The notes beneath the pieces are model-generated. The model ran no database searches, was not told the origin of the DNA, and saw only the letters and a list, made by a program, of their open reading frames with translations. Shown piece by piece: positions 35,100-46,339 of a stretch of 64,000 nucleotides of DNA. The first letter of the stretch is position 1; every line of letters starts with the position of its first letter. This DNA comes from Pegoplata infirma (lineage: Eukaryota > Arthropoda > Insecta > Diptera > Anthomyiidae): the NCBI GenBank assembly GCA_963921195.1, contig OY992536.1:183528995-183592994 (forward strand). The letters run 5' to 3'. The position numbers were made by a program, and so were the translations under genes.

Positions 35100-36188
35100 T
35101 ATACCCTCCAACCACAGTATGGGGGGTATACTAGAGATGGGCGCGTGAGTGATTTTTGACTCACACTCACTCACGATCATATTTTTTCTACTCACACTCA
35201 CTCACAATCACGTGAGTAAATTTAATACAACTCACACTGACGTGCACTCACGCAAGCTTCACTCACACTCACGTTGACTCACACTCACGAAACACTTATT
35301 TATACAAAAACAAATTTCAAAAACTAAAATTTCAAAAATCATTCAAAATTTTCAGCAAAATTTAAAGTATAGCGAAATTTTGCATTTTTTTTTTTTGTTT
35401 TTTTCGGGACGAAATATGAAATTAAGCCATATTTTACAATTTTTTTTTGCTTTTTTTGGTACAAAAGGAAATATGAAGAGAAAATAAATCACGCAAACTC
35501 ACGCAAAAAAATCGACTCACGCACACTCACTCACGAACACTCACTCACGCAATTTTTTTCTTCACTCACACTAACTCACAATCACGTGAGTAAAATTTAA
35601 ATCAGTCACACTCACGCGTGATCACGCTTGAATCACGTGAATCACGCTCTAATCTGCTCATGTGCCCATCTCTAGGGTATACTCACTTTGTCATTCCGTG
35701 TGTAACGCATCGAAATATCGGTCTAGGACCCCATAAAGTATATATATTATTAATCAGTGATCGATTCTAAGACATTCTAGCGATATCCGTCCGTCCGTCC
35801 GTCTGTAGAGGACACGATACAGTCCAAAATAAAAGAGCTAGGCTTCCGAAGATTGGCACGAATATGTCTTATATTCTTAGGCAGGTTAAGTTCGGAAATG
35901 GGTAAAATCGGACCAAGGGGAAAAAAGTTTCTCCTTAGAAAACTAAACCGACCTAAGAAAAACCGCATTTTTTGCAGGGTTTTTTATACTTTTGCTAAGC
36001 AAATGCAACATTCTTATCTCAGAAGAAGTTCAAAATCGCAAGGGGAAGGTGCTTCCTAACTTCTCCCAACAAACCCCCCCCCACAAAAAAAAGACGCCCC
36101 TGGATTTTTTTTATATTGTTTTTTTTTTTTTACATTTTGGAGGGTATAAAAGATTCGGCACAGCCGAATGTAACACTATCACTTGTTT
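35100..36188 (+). mobile_element. DINE-1/INE-1-like element with hAT-type insertion
   Basis: The left end is TATACCCTCCAACCACAG followed by TATGGGGGGTATAC. After the insertion it continues TCACTTTGTCATTCCGTG, TAACGCATCGAAATATCGG, GACCCCATAAAGTATATATA and CCGTCCGTCCGTCTG. The right end is TTGGAGGGTATAAAAG, TTCGGCACAGCCGAA and CACTTGTTTTT. It is nearly collinear with the intact copy at 41034-41569 but longer in the 3' third. Confidence 0.75.
35132..35674. mobile_element. hAT-type element, TAGAGATGGGC ends, copy 2, TSD GGGTATAC
   Basis: A perfect 8-bp duplication GGGTATAC (35124-35131 and 35675-35682) within the DINE-like host proves insertion. The interior is again multiplied ACTCACACTCACTCACG, longer than in copy 1 at 20164 (543 against 490 bp), so the motif array changes in length between copies. 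Confidence 0.85.
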
Positions 36189-36189
36189 T

Positions 36190-36730
36190 TTTTTTTCAAA
36201 CACACCTAAGCACTGGGTCCACTCCTTAAGGGGGCTTCCATACAAATATTACATTTTTATAAAACTGTTCTTACCGCTGTAACTGTCCCAATGGTGCCCC
36301 TAGAGGAGTCAAATGTATGACCGACCCTCTTTATATTTTCCACCCTAAAGATTTTCACGGAACATACCAACAATCTATCTTTACCACTTAATTTGGTCCC
36401 CATAAAATTTTTTTTATTAATTTGTTTTTTGAAACCAGCTCCACGGCTCCAATGGGGCCTCCTAGAGTGCTCAAAAGCAATACCGACCCCCATTAATTTT
36501 TACCACTCAACACCCCTATCTCCACTCCCTAAGGGGGTTCCCATACAAAATGAAATTTTTATAAAATACGCTTTAACTGCCCCAAGGTTGCCCCTAGGGG
36601 AATCAAATATATGACCGACCCCTAACGCTTTTCCAGAACAAACATACTCTCTATATTTAACCCTCAAAGTGGTTCCCATACAATTGTTTTATTTTTTATA
36701 ATTTTCTTTTACGAAATTGTATGGGGACCC
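36190..36730. repeat. About 150-bp tandem repeat, three to four units
   Basis: Each unit contains AAGGGGGTTCCCATACAAA, then AACTGCCCCAAGGTTGCCCC, then TAGGGGAATCAAAT and ATGACCGACCC. A matching fragment at 35015-35080 lies left of the DINE-like element, so the DINE inserted into this array. Confidence 0.7.
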
Positions 36731-37121
36731 CTCTTAAGGTCCCCTAGTGAAATTTGATGCAGAAATTTTTCTAAAATATTTTAACCTTTTAAACGCACGT
36801 TTTACTGGTGTTCCATGGAGATATTTAAAAAAAAGTACCAAAATGACCCCTAAAAATGGAAGATAAAGGGTTAATATGTTCTAAGAAAAGAATAGCCATT
36901 AAATTTCACTGAAGACAACTTTTAACATTATTTACCTCAGAATTAGATTTACTTTTTCAAAACGCCTTTGAAAAAAATTTTAAAACTTCAGTGGGCCATA
37001 AAAACTAACTCGAGCTAAGTTTTCAAAACCTTTCAGGGGTTTTGGTCTACTCTTAGTATACTTTAATTTTTTTTTGGTTCCATTCCAGATACAAAATCAT
37101 GTTGCACAGTGTAATAAAGGG

Positions 37122-37945
37122 AATTCACGACAGCAATTTTAGTCATGCAAAAGTGCGAAATGGCAAAATTGCAACTTTTCTTTTCGTATCATGTTGTAAA
37201 AATAGAACTACTATATTAAATTGCTTATAAAGGTATTCACGTCAACAATTTTAACCCTTGCAATGTGCAAAGTTTTTTATAAAATAAAACAAAAAATAAT
37301 TTTGTGGGTGTTTGTTGTAATAAATGATGCATTTCGCACTTTGCAAGGGCTAAAAGTTCAGACATGAATACTGTAAATATTTTAAAGCAACCACTTGTTC
37401 TGTTAAATTTTAATAGAAAAAGTGCAAAAATTGATTCCAAATTAAAAAAAAAAGATAGTTGCAATCTTGCACTTTTGCAAGGGAATAAATTTCTGAAGTG
37501 AATACCATTAATAAAGGAATTCGCGTTAGAAATTTTAGTCTGGCAAAATTGCGCAATATCAAAATTGCAACTTTTTTTTGCTCGTTACATTAGTGGTATT
37601 CACGTCAGAAATTTTTACCCTTGCAAAATTGCGAAATGCAAAATTTTTACAACAAACACATGGAATGAAATAAAACAAAAAATAATTTTATGTGTGTTTG
37701 TTTTTATAAATGTTGCATTTTGCACATTGCAAGGGTAAAAATTTCTGACGTGAATACCTTCATTGTAAATAAAAGCAATTATATTACTTTTCAAATAATT
37801 TGCAAATCTTTTTTTGCAACTATGCATCATGTAAACAGGTAATAGACAAATAAAAATTTGATTTAAATTTTTTTTTTTTTTAAATAGTTGCAATCTTGCA
37901 CTTTTGCAAGGGGAAAAAATTTCTGAAGTGAATACCATTAATATA
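37122..37945. repeat. Array of palindromic units bounded by GGTATTCACGTCAG
   Basis: GGTATTCACGTCAGAAATTT and its mirror AAATTTCTGACGTGAATACC, each with an adjacent CCCTTGCAA/TTGCAAGGG, occur at least six times in alternating orientation. That makes several consecutive short TIR units of 110-250 bp. They end about 100 bp before the cindr stop codon. The 132- and 75-residue minus ORFs here arise from the repeats. Confidence 0.65.
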
Positions 37946-38050
37946 AAATAATAATATATGCACAGAAAAAAAATATCATAATATAACTTTAAACATAATT
38001 TATCTAAACACAAATAAAATGAAAATAATTAATTTTAATATGTTTTTTTT

Positions 38051-39459
38051 TTAAACTTGTGTAACGCACTGTGCATATTTATCCAATTCGGAACGTAAAA
38101 CTTTATTACGATCTGTTTCTTCACGTAAAGTGCGTACAAGTTCATCAATTGTACGCTGTTGAGAATGGACCAGCATTTCTAATTTATCAACACGTGTTTC
38201 CAATTCGGCAACACGATTGCCCTCAACTTTTGTGGTGGTGCTGCCGCTACCACTACTGCCGCCATTATGTGGATGATGATGATGATGATTATTAACAATT
38301 GCTGCTGATGAATTATTGACGGAGGAGGTGGAAATATTGGTGGCAGCAGATTTGGCAACTGTAGAATGTAAATTATTACTATTATGTAAATTACTACTAG
38401 AAGATGCTTCAGCTGTAGTATTAGCAGCTGGTGAGGCAGAGGTGGTGGTGCTCGAAGTAGTGTTTGATTTTAAAATATTACGTGTTGCCGCCATTGAAGG
38501 TGAAGCACTACGATTACGTATCGATAAACTATTAGGTCTAGCTCTAACATCATCTACTGTATTGGTGGTATTGGCAGATGAAGAAGAGGTGGTGTTGGTG
38601 GTGGAGAGAGAGGTGTTGTTGGAATTATTAAATGAAGCTGTGACATTATTAGCAGCAGTATCATTAACAATTTTAGCACTTAAACTTTTAGTCATGGCTT
38701 CTGTTAAGGTTTTGGCAGTTGCATTACTGTTGCTGCTACTACTACTTTCTACTAACATAGATTGTTGCATTATACTAGTCGATGAAACCGAGGATGATTG
38801 CACTTTTGTTGTTAAGGTGGTAGAGGAGGAGGAAGTGGAGGAATTATTGGTAAGTGTGGAACTAGATACTTGTTGTTGTTGTGAGCTAGAATTATTTGTT
38901 ATTTTAATATCATCACCAAATAATTTTGAGTTCCTTTCAGTCACTGATGACGAACCATCTGCCACACTGGGTGAAGTTTTCTTTTTAACTTGTGACATTT
39001 TTAATTCTTCCATCCAGGGGGCTTTTTTCTTTTCCCATTCTCGCGGCTTTGGTTTGGCTAATTGTTCTTCACCCGTTGAATTGTCATCGGATTTTAATTG
39101 ATCATCTCCACTTTGTGTTGTATCACTACCATTGCCATTACCATTCACATACAATGAATTGTTGTTGCTCTCTCCGAAACCACCTATGGCCGCCGATGGT
39201 GGTCTACGTTTTGGTGCTTTTACGCGTCCTGCGCGCATATCGGGTAATATTGAACCGCGTTCAACGCGATCAAAATCTGTATCTTCTACTGCTATTGTGG
39301 CAGCTCTACGCATTACAACACCTGTTGTGCCAGATTCAGCCACTGGACTTTGGGATAGTTTACTGCTGCCTACACCATCGGCATAATCATGTGATGCTGC
39401 GGTGGTTAATTTATTTTCAACATTTTTAACTTTTTGTTTAATGCCGGATAAAATGTTAC
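38051..39459 (-). CDS. cindr: Cindr (CIN85/CD2AP-type adaptor), C-terminal exon
   Basis: The terminal coding exon (469 codons with the TAA at 38051-38053) starts after acceptor CTCTTCCAG with the split codon G|GT and reads GNILSGIKQKVKNVENKL. About 40 residues on comes DFDRVERGSILPDMRAGRVK then APKRRPPSA. The RVK-x6-P spacing with a Leu seven residues before the Arg fits the capping-protein-interaction motif of CIN85/CD2AP. A KKKAPWMEELKMSQVKKK block follows. Then come about 250 Ser/Thr/Asn-rich residues with a His run (HHHHHPHN) and a C-terminal coiled coil (NRVAELETRVDKLEMLVHSQ onward to TQV). Family knowledge: a cytoplasmic scaffold linking receptors, endocytosis and cortical actin via three SH3 domains, which are not in this exon. 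No canonical AATAAA was seen within about 100 nt downstream. Long antisense ORFs on the plus strand are shadows. Confidence 0.85.
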
Positions 39460-39654
39460 CTGGAAGAGGAATAAAACAAGAAATTAGAAAAATTTTGAGA
39501 AAATTTCTTGAACAGGTTCTATTAAGACCATTTTTAATGAAAAAGTTCTAGAACTGATTCCCTGGAACTGATTCCCGACTTTTTGGGAACATTCTAAGAA
39601 AATTTCTAGAACTGATTCCCTCTAACTGTTTCCCTATTTTTTGGGAACATTTTT
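39460..39654 (-). other. cindr intron, acceptor-proximal unique part
   Basis: About 190 bp of unique AT-rich sequence separates the splice acceptor (CTCTTCCAG, minus strand) from the satellite. A small direct repeat AGAACTGATTCCCT is present. It is the only non-repeat part of this 3.6-kb intron apart from the donor end. Confidence 0.7.
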
Positions 39655-41033
39655 CTATATAGAAAAAGTCTCAGATTCTGAGACATTTTTTTTATATAGA
39701 AAAAAATCTCAGATTCTGAGACATTTTTTCTATATAGAAAAAAATCTCAGATTCTGAGACATTCTGAGACATTTTTTCTATATAGAAAAAAATCTCAGAT
39801 TCTGAGACATTTTTTCTATATAGAAAAAAATCTCAGATTCTGAGACATTTTTTCTATATAGAAAAAAATCTCAGATTCTGAGACATTTTTTCTATATAGA
39901 AAAAAATCTCAGATTCTGAGACATTTTTTCTATATAGAAAAAAATCTCAGATTCTGAGACATTTTTTCTATATAGAAAAAAATCTCAGATTCTGAGACAT
40001 TTTTTCTATATAGAAAAAAATCTCAGATTCTGAGACATTTTTTCTATATAGAAAAAAATCTCAGATTCTGAGACATTTTTTCTATATAGAAAAAAATCTC
40101 AGATTCTGAGACATTTTTTCTATATAGAAAAAAATCTCAGATTCTGAGACATTTTTTCTATATAGAAAAAAATCTCAGATTCTGAGACATTTTTTCTATA
40201 TAGAAAAAAATCTCAGATTCTGAGACATTTTTTCTATATAGAAAAAAATCTCAGATTCTGAGACATTTTTTCTATATAGAAAAAAATCTCAGATTCTAGA
40301 CATTTTTTCTATATAGAAAAAAAATCTCAGATTCTGAGACATTTTTTCTATATAGAAAAAAAATCTCAGATTCTGAGACATTTTTTCTATATAGAAAAAA
40401 AATCTCAGATTCTGAGACATTTTTTCTATATAGAAAAAAAATCTCAGATTCTGAGACATTTTTTCTATATAGAAAAAAAATCTCAGATTCTGAGACATTT
40501 TTTCTATATAGAAAAAAAATCTCAGATTCTGAGACATTTTTTCTATATAGAAAAAAAATCTCAGATTCTGAGACATTTTTTCTATATAGAAAAAAATCTC
40601 AGATTCTGAGACATTTTTTCTATATAGAAAAAAATCTCAGATTCTGAGACATTTTTTCTATATAGAAAAAAATCTCAGATTCTGAGACATTTTTTCTATA
40701 TAGAAAAAAGTCTCAGATTCTGAGACATTTTTTCTATATAGAAAAAAGTCTCAGATTCTGAGACATTTTTTCTATATAGAAAAAAATCTCAGATTCTGAG
40801 ACATTTTTTCTATATAGAAAAAAATCTCAGATTCTGAGACATTTTTTCTATATAGAAAAAAATCTCAGATTCTGAGACATTTTTTCTATATAGAAAAAAA
40901 TCTCAGATTCTGAGACATTTTTTCTATATAGAAAAAAGTCTCAGATTCTGAGACAATTTTTCTATATAGAAAAAGTCTCAGATTCTGAGACATTTTTTCT
41001 ATATAAAAAAAGTATCAGATTCTGAGACATTTT
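39655..41033 (-). repeat. Palindromic satellite array in cindr intron, 38-39 bp period
   Basis: About 35 units of T6-CTATATAG-A7-TCTCAGATTCTGAGACA (38 bp). A block of about eight units (about 40310-40575) has one extra A and so a 39-bp period. That accounts for the 95-residue minus ORF of MSQNLRFFFYIEK repeats. Both palindromes are almost perfectly kept. Confidence 0.95.
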
Positions 41034-41569
41034 TATACCCTCCAACCACAGTATGGGGGTATATTCACTTTGTCATTCCGTGTGTAACGCATCGAAATAT
41101 CGGTCTAGGACCCCATAAAGTATATATATTATTGATCAGTGATCCATTCTAAGGCATTCTGGCGATGTCCGTCTGTCCGTCCGTCCGTCCGTCTGTGGAA
41201 GACACGGTACAGTCCAAAGTAAAAGAGCTAGACTCCTGGAATTTGGCACGAATATGTCTTATGGTATTGGGCTGGTTAAGTTCGAACATGGGCAAAATCG
41301 GATCAGGGGGAAAAAGTTCCCCTCTTAAGAACTAAACAAACCTATAAAAAAAAGCCATTTTTTATAGGTTTTTTGTACTTTTGCTTAGCAAACAAAATAT
41401 TTTATGTCAAAAGAAGTTCAAAGTTTTGAAGTTGGACCCAGGAAGGTTGTCTCCCACCGACATAAACCCCCCCCCCCCCCCAAAAAAAAAAGACGGCCAT
41501 GTTTTTTTTTTTTACGTGTTGGAGGGTATAATAGATTCGGCACAGCCGAATTTAACACCTCACTTGTTT
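41034..41569 (+). mobile_element. Intact DINE-1/INE-1-like element inside the satellite
   Basis: About 536 bp from TATACCCTCCAACCACAG to TTGGAGGGTATAATAG, TTCGGCACAGCCGAA (41536-41550) and CACCTCACTTGTTT. It contains GTCCGTCCGTCCGTCCGTCT. Satellite units continue directly on both sides, so it landed in, or is the nucleus of, the array. It is the best reference copy in the window. Confidence 0.8.
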
Positions 41570-43018
41570 CTATATAGAAAAAGTCTGAGATTCCGAGACA
41601 TTTTTTCTATATACAAAAAGTCTCAGATTCTGAGACATTTTTTCTATATAGATAAAGTCTGAGATTCCGAGACATTTTTTCTATATAGAAAAAGTCTCAT
41701 ATTGTGACATTTTTCTTTATAGAAAAACTCTCAGATTCTGAGACATTTTTTCTATATAGAAAAATTCTCAGATTCTGAGACATTTTTTCTATATAGAAAA
41801 ATTTTTTCTATATATAAAAAGTCTTAGATTATGAGACATTTTTTATATAAAAAAGTCACAGATTCTGAGACATTTTTTCTATATAGAAAAAGTCACAGAT
41901 TCTGAGACATTTTTTCTATATAGAAAAAGTCTCAGATTCTGAGACATTTTTTCTATATAGAAAAAGTCTCAGATTCTGAGACATTTTTTCTATATAGAAA
42001 AAGTCTCAGATTCTGAGACATTTTTTCTATATAGAAAAAGTCTCAGATTCTGAGACATTTTTTCTATATAGAAAAAGTCTCAGATTCTGAGACATTTTTT
42101 CTATATAGAAAAAGTCTCAGATTCTGAGACATTTTTTCTATATAGAAAAAATCTATATAGAAAAAATCTCAGATTCTGAGACATTTTTTCTATATATAGA
42201 AAAAATCTTAGATTCTGAGACATTTCTTCTATATAGAAAAAATCTCAGATTCTGAGACATTTTTTCTATATAGAAAAAATCTCAGATTCTGAGATCTGAG
42301 ACTTGTTCAATATCGAAAAAGTTTCAGATTTTGAGACATTTTTTTTATATAGAATAAGTCTCAGATTCTGAGACATTTTTTCTATATAGAAAAAGTCTCA
42401 GGTTCTGAGACATTTTTTCTATATAGAAAAAGTCTCAGGTTCTGAGACATTTTTTCTATATAGAAAAAGTCTCAGGTTCTGAGACATTTTTTCTATATAG
42501 AAAAAATCTCAGATTCTGAGACATTTTTTTTATATAGAAAAAATCTCAGATTCTGAGACATTTTTTCTATATAGAAAAATCTTAGATTCTGAGACGTTTC
42601 TATATAGAAAAAATCTCAGATTCTAAGATATTTTTTCTATATAGAAAAAATCTCAGATTCTGAGACATTTTTCTATATAGAAAAAATCTCAGATTCTGAG
42701 ACATTTTTTCATATAGAAAAAATCTCAGATTCTGAGACATTTTTTCTATATAGAAAAAGTCTCAGATTCTGAGACATTTTTTCTATATAGAAAAATTCTC
42801 AGATTCTGAAACATTTTTTCTATATAGAAAAATTCTCAGATTCTGAAAATTTTTTTCTATATAGAAAAATTCTCAGATTCTGAGACATTTTTTCAATATA
42901 GAAAAATTCTCAGATTCTGAGATATTTTTTCTATATAGAAAAATTCTCAGATTCTGGGATATTTTTTCTGTACAGAAAAAGTCTCAGATGCTGAGACATT
43001 TTTTCTGTATAGAAAAAG
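41570..43018 (-). repeat. Palindromic satellite array in cindr intron, 37-bp period
   Basis: About 38 units of T6-CTATATAG-AAAAAG-TCTCAGATTCTGAGACA with local variant blocks. Three consecutive units have TCTCAGGTTCTGAGAC (about 42396-42490). Another block has AAAAAATC, and units near 42790-42960 have AAAAATTC. It ends only about 35 bp from the splice donor of the upstream cindr exon. Confidence 0.95.
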
Positions 43019-43054
43019 TCTAAGCATTAAAGTTAAAAAATCCACATAACTCAC

Positions 43055-43618
43055 CTGTTATACTTGTCACTGTGGTGGTTTTCTTAACAGGCACTGATGG
43101 TTTTTTATTAAGTACTGGTGGCGGTGTAGTTTTCGGTTTATCATCCATATTTTCTATACTCTTACGTAAATCACTTGAGGAAGTGGCACTTATCAAGTTC
43201 GTAGAGGTAGTTGCAGCTGCGGTATTCGACGACGATGTTATGTTTGCAATAGTTTTTGATTCCTGCTGCAATTGTTGTTGTTTTTTAAGTGCCAAACGTG
43301 ACGACGCACCATCGGATGCATTTGATAAATCAAAATTTTTATTTTCCAAAGATTTACGTTGAGCAGCTACATTACCCGTAGGTAAACCCGTCTCCGATAA
43401 AATATCGTTTAAAGAATCCCGAGAACCAAAACTATCTTTACGATTTGAACTCTGGGTGGATGAACTGCTGCCAGATTTCTTAATTAACGATTTGACATTT
43501 GTAGTATTGTTGTTGGTGGTGGTGGTAGTATTTGATAATTTGGCAGTTGTTCGGTGTGTTTGTTGAGGTTGTGATTGTTGCTGCTGTTGTTGGTGTTGCG
43601 AATCATTTAATGGCGAAA
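43055..43618 (-). CDS. cindr: Cindr, internal low-complexity exon
   Basis: A 564-nt exon between acceptor TTTTACAG (exon begins TT TCG CCA at 43618) and donor ACAG|GTGAGT (intron from 43054). It is phase 1 at both ends and joins in frame to 39459. It encodes about 187 residues: SPLNDSQHQQQQQQSQPQQ, then Thr/Asn runs, RKDSFGSRDSLNDILSETG, QRKSLENKNFDLSNASDG and PKTTPPPVLNKKPSVPVKK before the junction. The PPPVLNKKPSVPVKK stretch is Pro/Lys-rich as in the linkers between SH3 domains and C-terminal part of CIN85 proteins, and the Ser-rich segments look phosphorylatable. There is no SH3 domain. The antisense ORF at 43072-43362 is a shadow. Confidence 0.82.
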
Positions 43619-44449
43619 CTGTAAAATTTTTGAAAATATTAAATATTAGAATTTTTTTTTTTTTTAATTTGTTCACGAACTAAAATTTGTTTAAGCAGTA
43701 ACTTGTTAATTTTTTTGTTGTGGGAAAATTTGTAAAAGCAGGCATTTAAAATTGAAATATTTTTTTGTTTTTAAATATTAATGATTTATATTTCGGGGAA
43801 GGGGATTTAAACAGAAGCAACTATAAACTATTTTGGTTTATTACTATTTTTTTTAAAAACTTTTAACAATTCAAACAAAATATTGTAAATATTTAAACAA
43901 AACTAAAAAAAGCCTTTACGCTGTGCTATCATAAAATTCTAATCAGTTGGAAAATAAATTTTACCAACTGATTAATATATTTCTTTAATTTTTTTTTGTT
44001 GTTTTTATCAAACAATTTTTTTGTTAGTTCTTTTTTAGATATTAAAAAAGGTGGGTACTTAATGAACTCATTTTCGGTTTAAAATTGAGTATATTCGTAA
44101 TTCTATGAATCACTTCAGTTTTTTTTTTGTTTTAGCTGACAGAGGTAGTCAATAATTGAACAGGTTTTTTTATTTGTTTAATTAAATAAAAAATATTCAT
44201 CTATTTGCTTAAATATTTTTGTATGTATTATATGAAATTTGATTTTTACAAGTGCTTAAAAATTTATTTCATATAAAACACTTGAAAAAGCCCTACTTGA
44301 AACTTCAAAAATATTTATTAAGTTCACAACACATGTACTCAAAATTTAAAGATGAAAAAACAAAAATATTAATCGATGTAAAACTTTGTTAACTGAAAAG
44401 AGACCAAACTTTACAAAGGTATCGGTTACACCTTAGATCCCAAGGATAT
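43619..44449 (-). other. AT-rich sequence upstream of the cindr exon, probably intron
   Basis: Unique AT-rich DNA with no exon that I can see. The acceptor ACAG at 43619-43620 shows that it begins as intron. No SH3-coding segment was found on the minus strand to the right edge, so this intron may be very long. Confidence 0.55.
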
Positions 44450-46335
44450 TTTTCTGTAGAACCATTTTCGGAATCTAAAACATTGCCAAAAAACATTACA
44501 GAAAGATTTTCATAGAAAAAATCTCAGATTCTAAGGACATTTTCTTATAGAAAAACTAGGACATTTTCTTATAGAAAAAACCCTTCAGAATTTAAGGATT
44601 TTTTCTTATAGAAAAACCTTCATAATTTGAGACGTTTTTCTATAGAAAAAAAACTCTCATAATCGAAGGACTTCTTTTTATAAAAAACCACTCAGATTCT
44701 GAAGACTTTTTCCTACACCTCAGATTCTGAGGTGTTTTTCCTATAAAAACCCCTTAATTCTGAGAACTTTTTCCTTTAGAAAAAGTCTCAGATTCTAAGG
44801 AATTTTTCTTATAGAAAAATCCAAAGATGCTAGGACTTATTCCGATAGAAAAACCCTCCGAATCTGATGACTTTTTTCTGCAGAAAACCTCTCAAAATCT
44901 AAATACTTTTTCCAATAAAAAATCCCTCAGAACCAGAAGACTTTTTCCAAAAAGTACTTTTTCTGAGTACTTTTTTTGTCCTATAGAAAAATCATACGAT
45001 TCTGAATACTTTTTCTACAGAAAAAAAAAAAATCCCTTAGAGTCTGTGCAAAAATCCTCAGAATCTCCGGACTTTTTTCTGTAGAAAAAATACTCAGATT
45101 CTAAGGTCTTTTTCTTATCGAAAAATCCTCAGATTTTGGGAACTAAAATCCCTAAGATTCTAAGGGTCTGGAAATATAGAAAAAAATCTCAGAATCTGAG
45201 ATTTTTTTCTATATAGAAAAAATGTCTCAGAATCTGAGATTTTTTTCTATATAGAAAAAATGTCTCAGAATCTGAGATTTTTTTCTATATAGAAAAAATG
45301 TCTCAGAATCTGAGATTTTTTTCTATATAGAAAAAATGTCTCAGAATCTGAGATTTTTTTCTATATAGAAAAAATGTCTCAGAATCTGAGATTTTTTTCT
45401 ATATAGAAAAAATGTCTCAGAATCTGAGATTTTTTTCTATATAGAAAAAATGTCTCAGAATCTGACATTTTTTTCTATATAGAAAAAATGTCTCAGAATC
45501 TGAGATTTTTTTCTATATAGAAAAAATGTCTCAAAATCTGAGATTTTTTTCTATATCGAAAAAATATCTCAGAATCTGAAATTTTTTTCTATATAGAAAA
45601 AATGTCTCAGAATCTGAGATTTTTTTCTGAGATTTTTTTCTATTTCTCAGAATCTGAGATTTTTTTCTATATAGAAAAACACACATTTTTTTGTATATAG
45701 AAAAAGTCTCAGATTCTAAGACATTTTTCCTGTATAGACAAATTTTCAGATTCTGAGACATTTTTGCGATTTAGAAAAGGTCTCAAATTCTGAGAAATTT
45801 TTCCAAAAGAAAATATTTCATACTCCCACACATTTAACCTTTAAAAAAAAATTAAAAACCTTCGTTTTTGACTTCTATAAAAATATCATCCGATTATGAG
45901 TAGTTTTTCTACAGAAAATCCCTTAGAGTCTGTGGACTTTTTTCTATAGAAAAATCCTCAGAATCTCCGGATTTTTTTCTATAGAAAAAATACTCAGATT
46001 CTAAGGACTTTTTCTTATCGAAAAATCCTCAGATTCTGGGAACTAAAATACCTTGGATTCAAAGGGTCTGGGGGTTTTCTATAGGATAACGTTTTCAGAT
46101 TCTGAAGACTTTTACCTATAGAAAAACCCACATAATCTGAGGAATTTTAACTGTAGAAAACCCCTTAGAATCTGAAGACTGAAAAATAATCCCCCAGATT
46201 CTGGTGGTTTGGGAGTTTTTCTATAATAAAAAGTCTTCAGAATCTGACAGCTTTTTTATAAAAAAAAAGCTATGGACATTTTCCTATAGAAAAGTCCTTT
46301 TTGAGGACTTTATCCAAAAGAAAAATTTCTCAGAT
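44450..46335. repeat. Palindromic satellite, diverged CCTCAGA...TCTGAGG subfamily with a homogeneous insert
   Basis: Diverged units of the type AAAAACCCTCAGATTCTGAGGACTT then TTTCCTATAG flank a homogeneous 38-bp plus-orientation block (45165-45600: TCTCAGAATCTGAGA, T7, CTATATAG, A6TG). The subfamily differs at both palindrome arms (CCTCAGA...TCTGAGG). 44716-44734 is the 19-bp perfect palindrome CACCTCAGATTCTGAGGTG. Confidence 0.88.
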
Positions 46336-46339
46336 TCTA

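Larger units (their letters stand above)
33477..37111. mobile_element. Composite foldback with CACTGTGCAACA ends
   Basis: The left AACTGTGCAACA (after TAA, 33474-33476) is mirrored by TGTTGCACAGTG ending at 37111 before TAA (37112-37114). Inside, 33560-33830 is mirrored by 36740-37010 (AGTTTTGATT/AAACTTCAGTGGGCCATAAA, CACGTTTTACTGGTGTTC against GAACACCACTGATACGCGCG). The centre has been filled by a DINE-like element with its own hAT insertion and by tandem repeats. The tip is related to that of the foldback at 25609. Confidence 0.6.

Noticed and set aside
38316..39101. 261-residue plus-strand ORF rich in Leu/Val
   Set aside because: Antisense shadow of the Ser/Thr/Asn-rich cindr exon, whose frame joins correctly across splice sites to the exon at 43055.
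40289..40576. 95-residue ORF of repeated MSQNLRFFFYIEK
   Set aside because: It arises because this satellite block has a 39-bp (13-codon) period. The same peptide-like ORFs appear in other arrays in both orientations and carry no gene signals.
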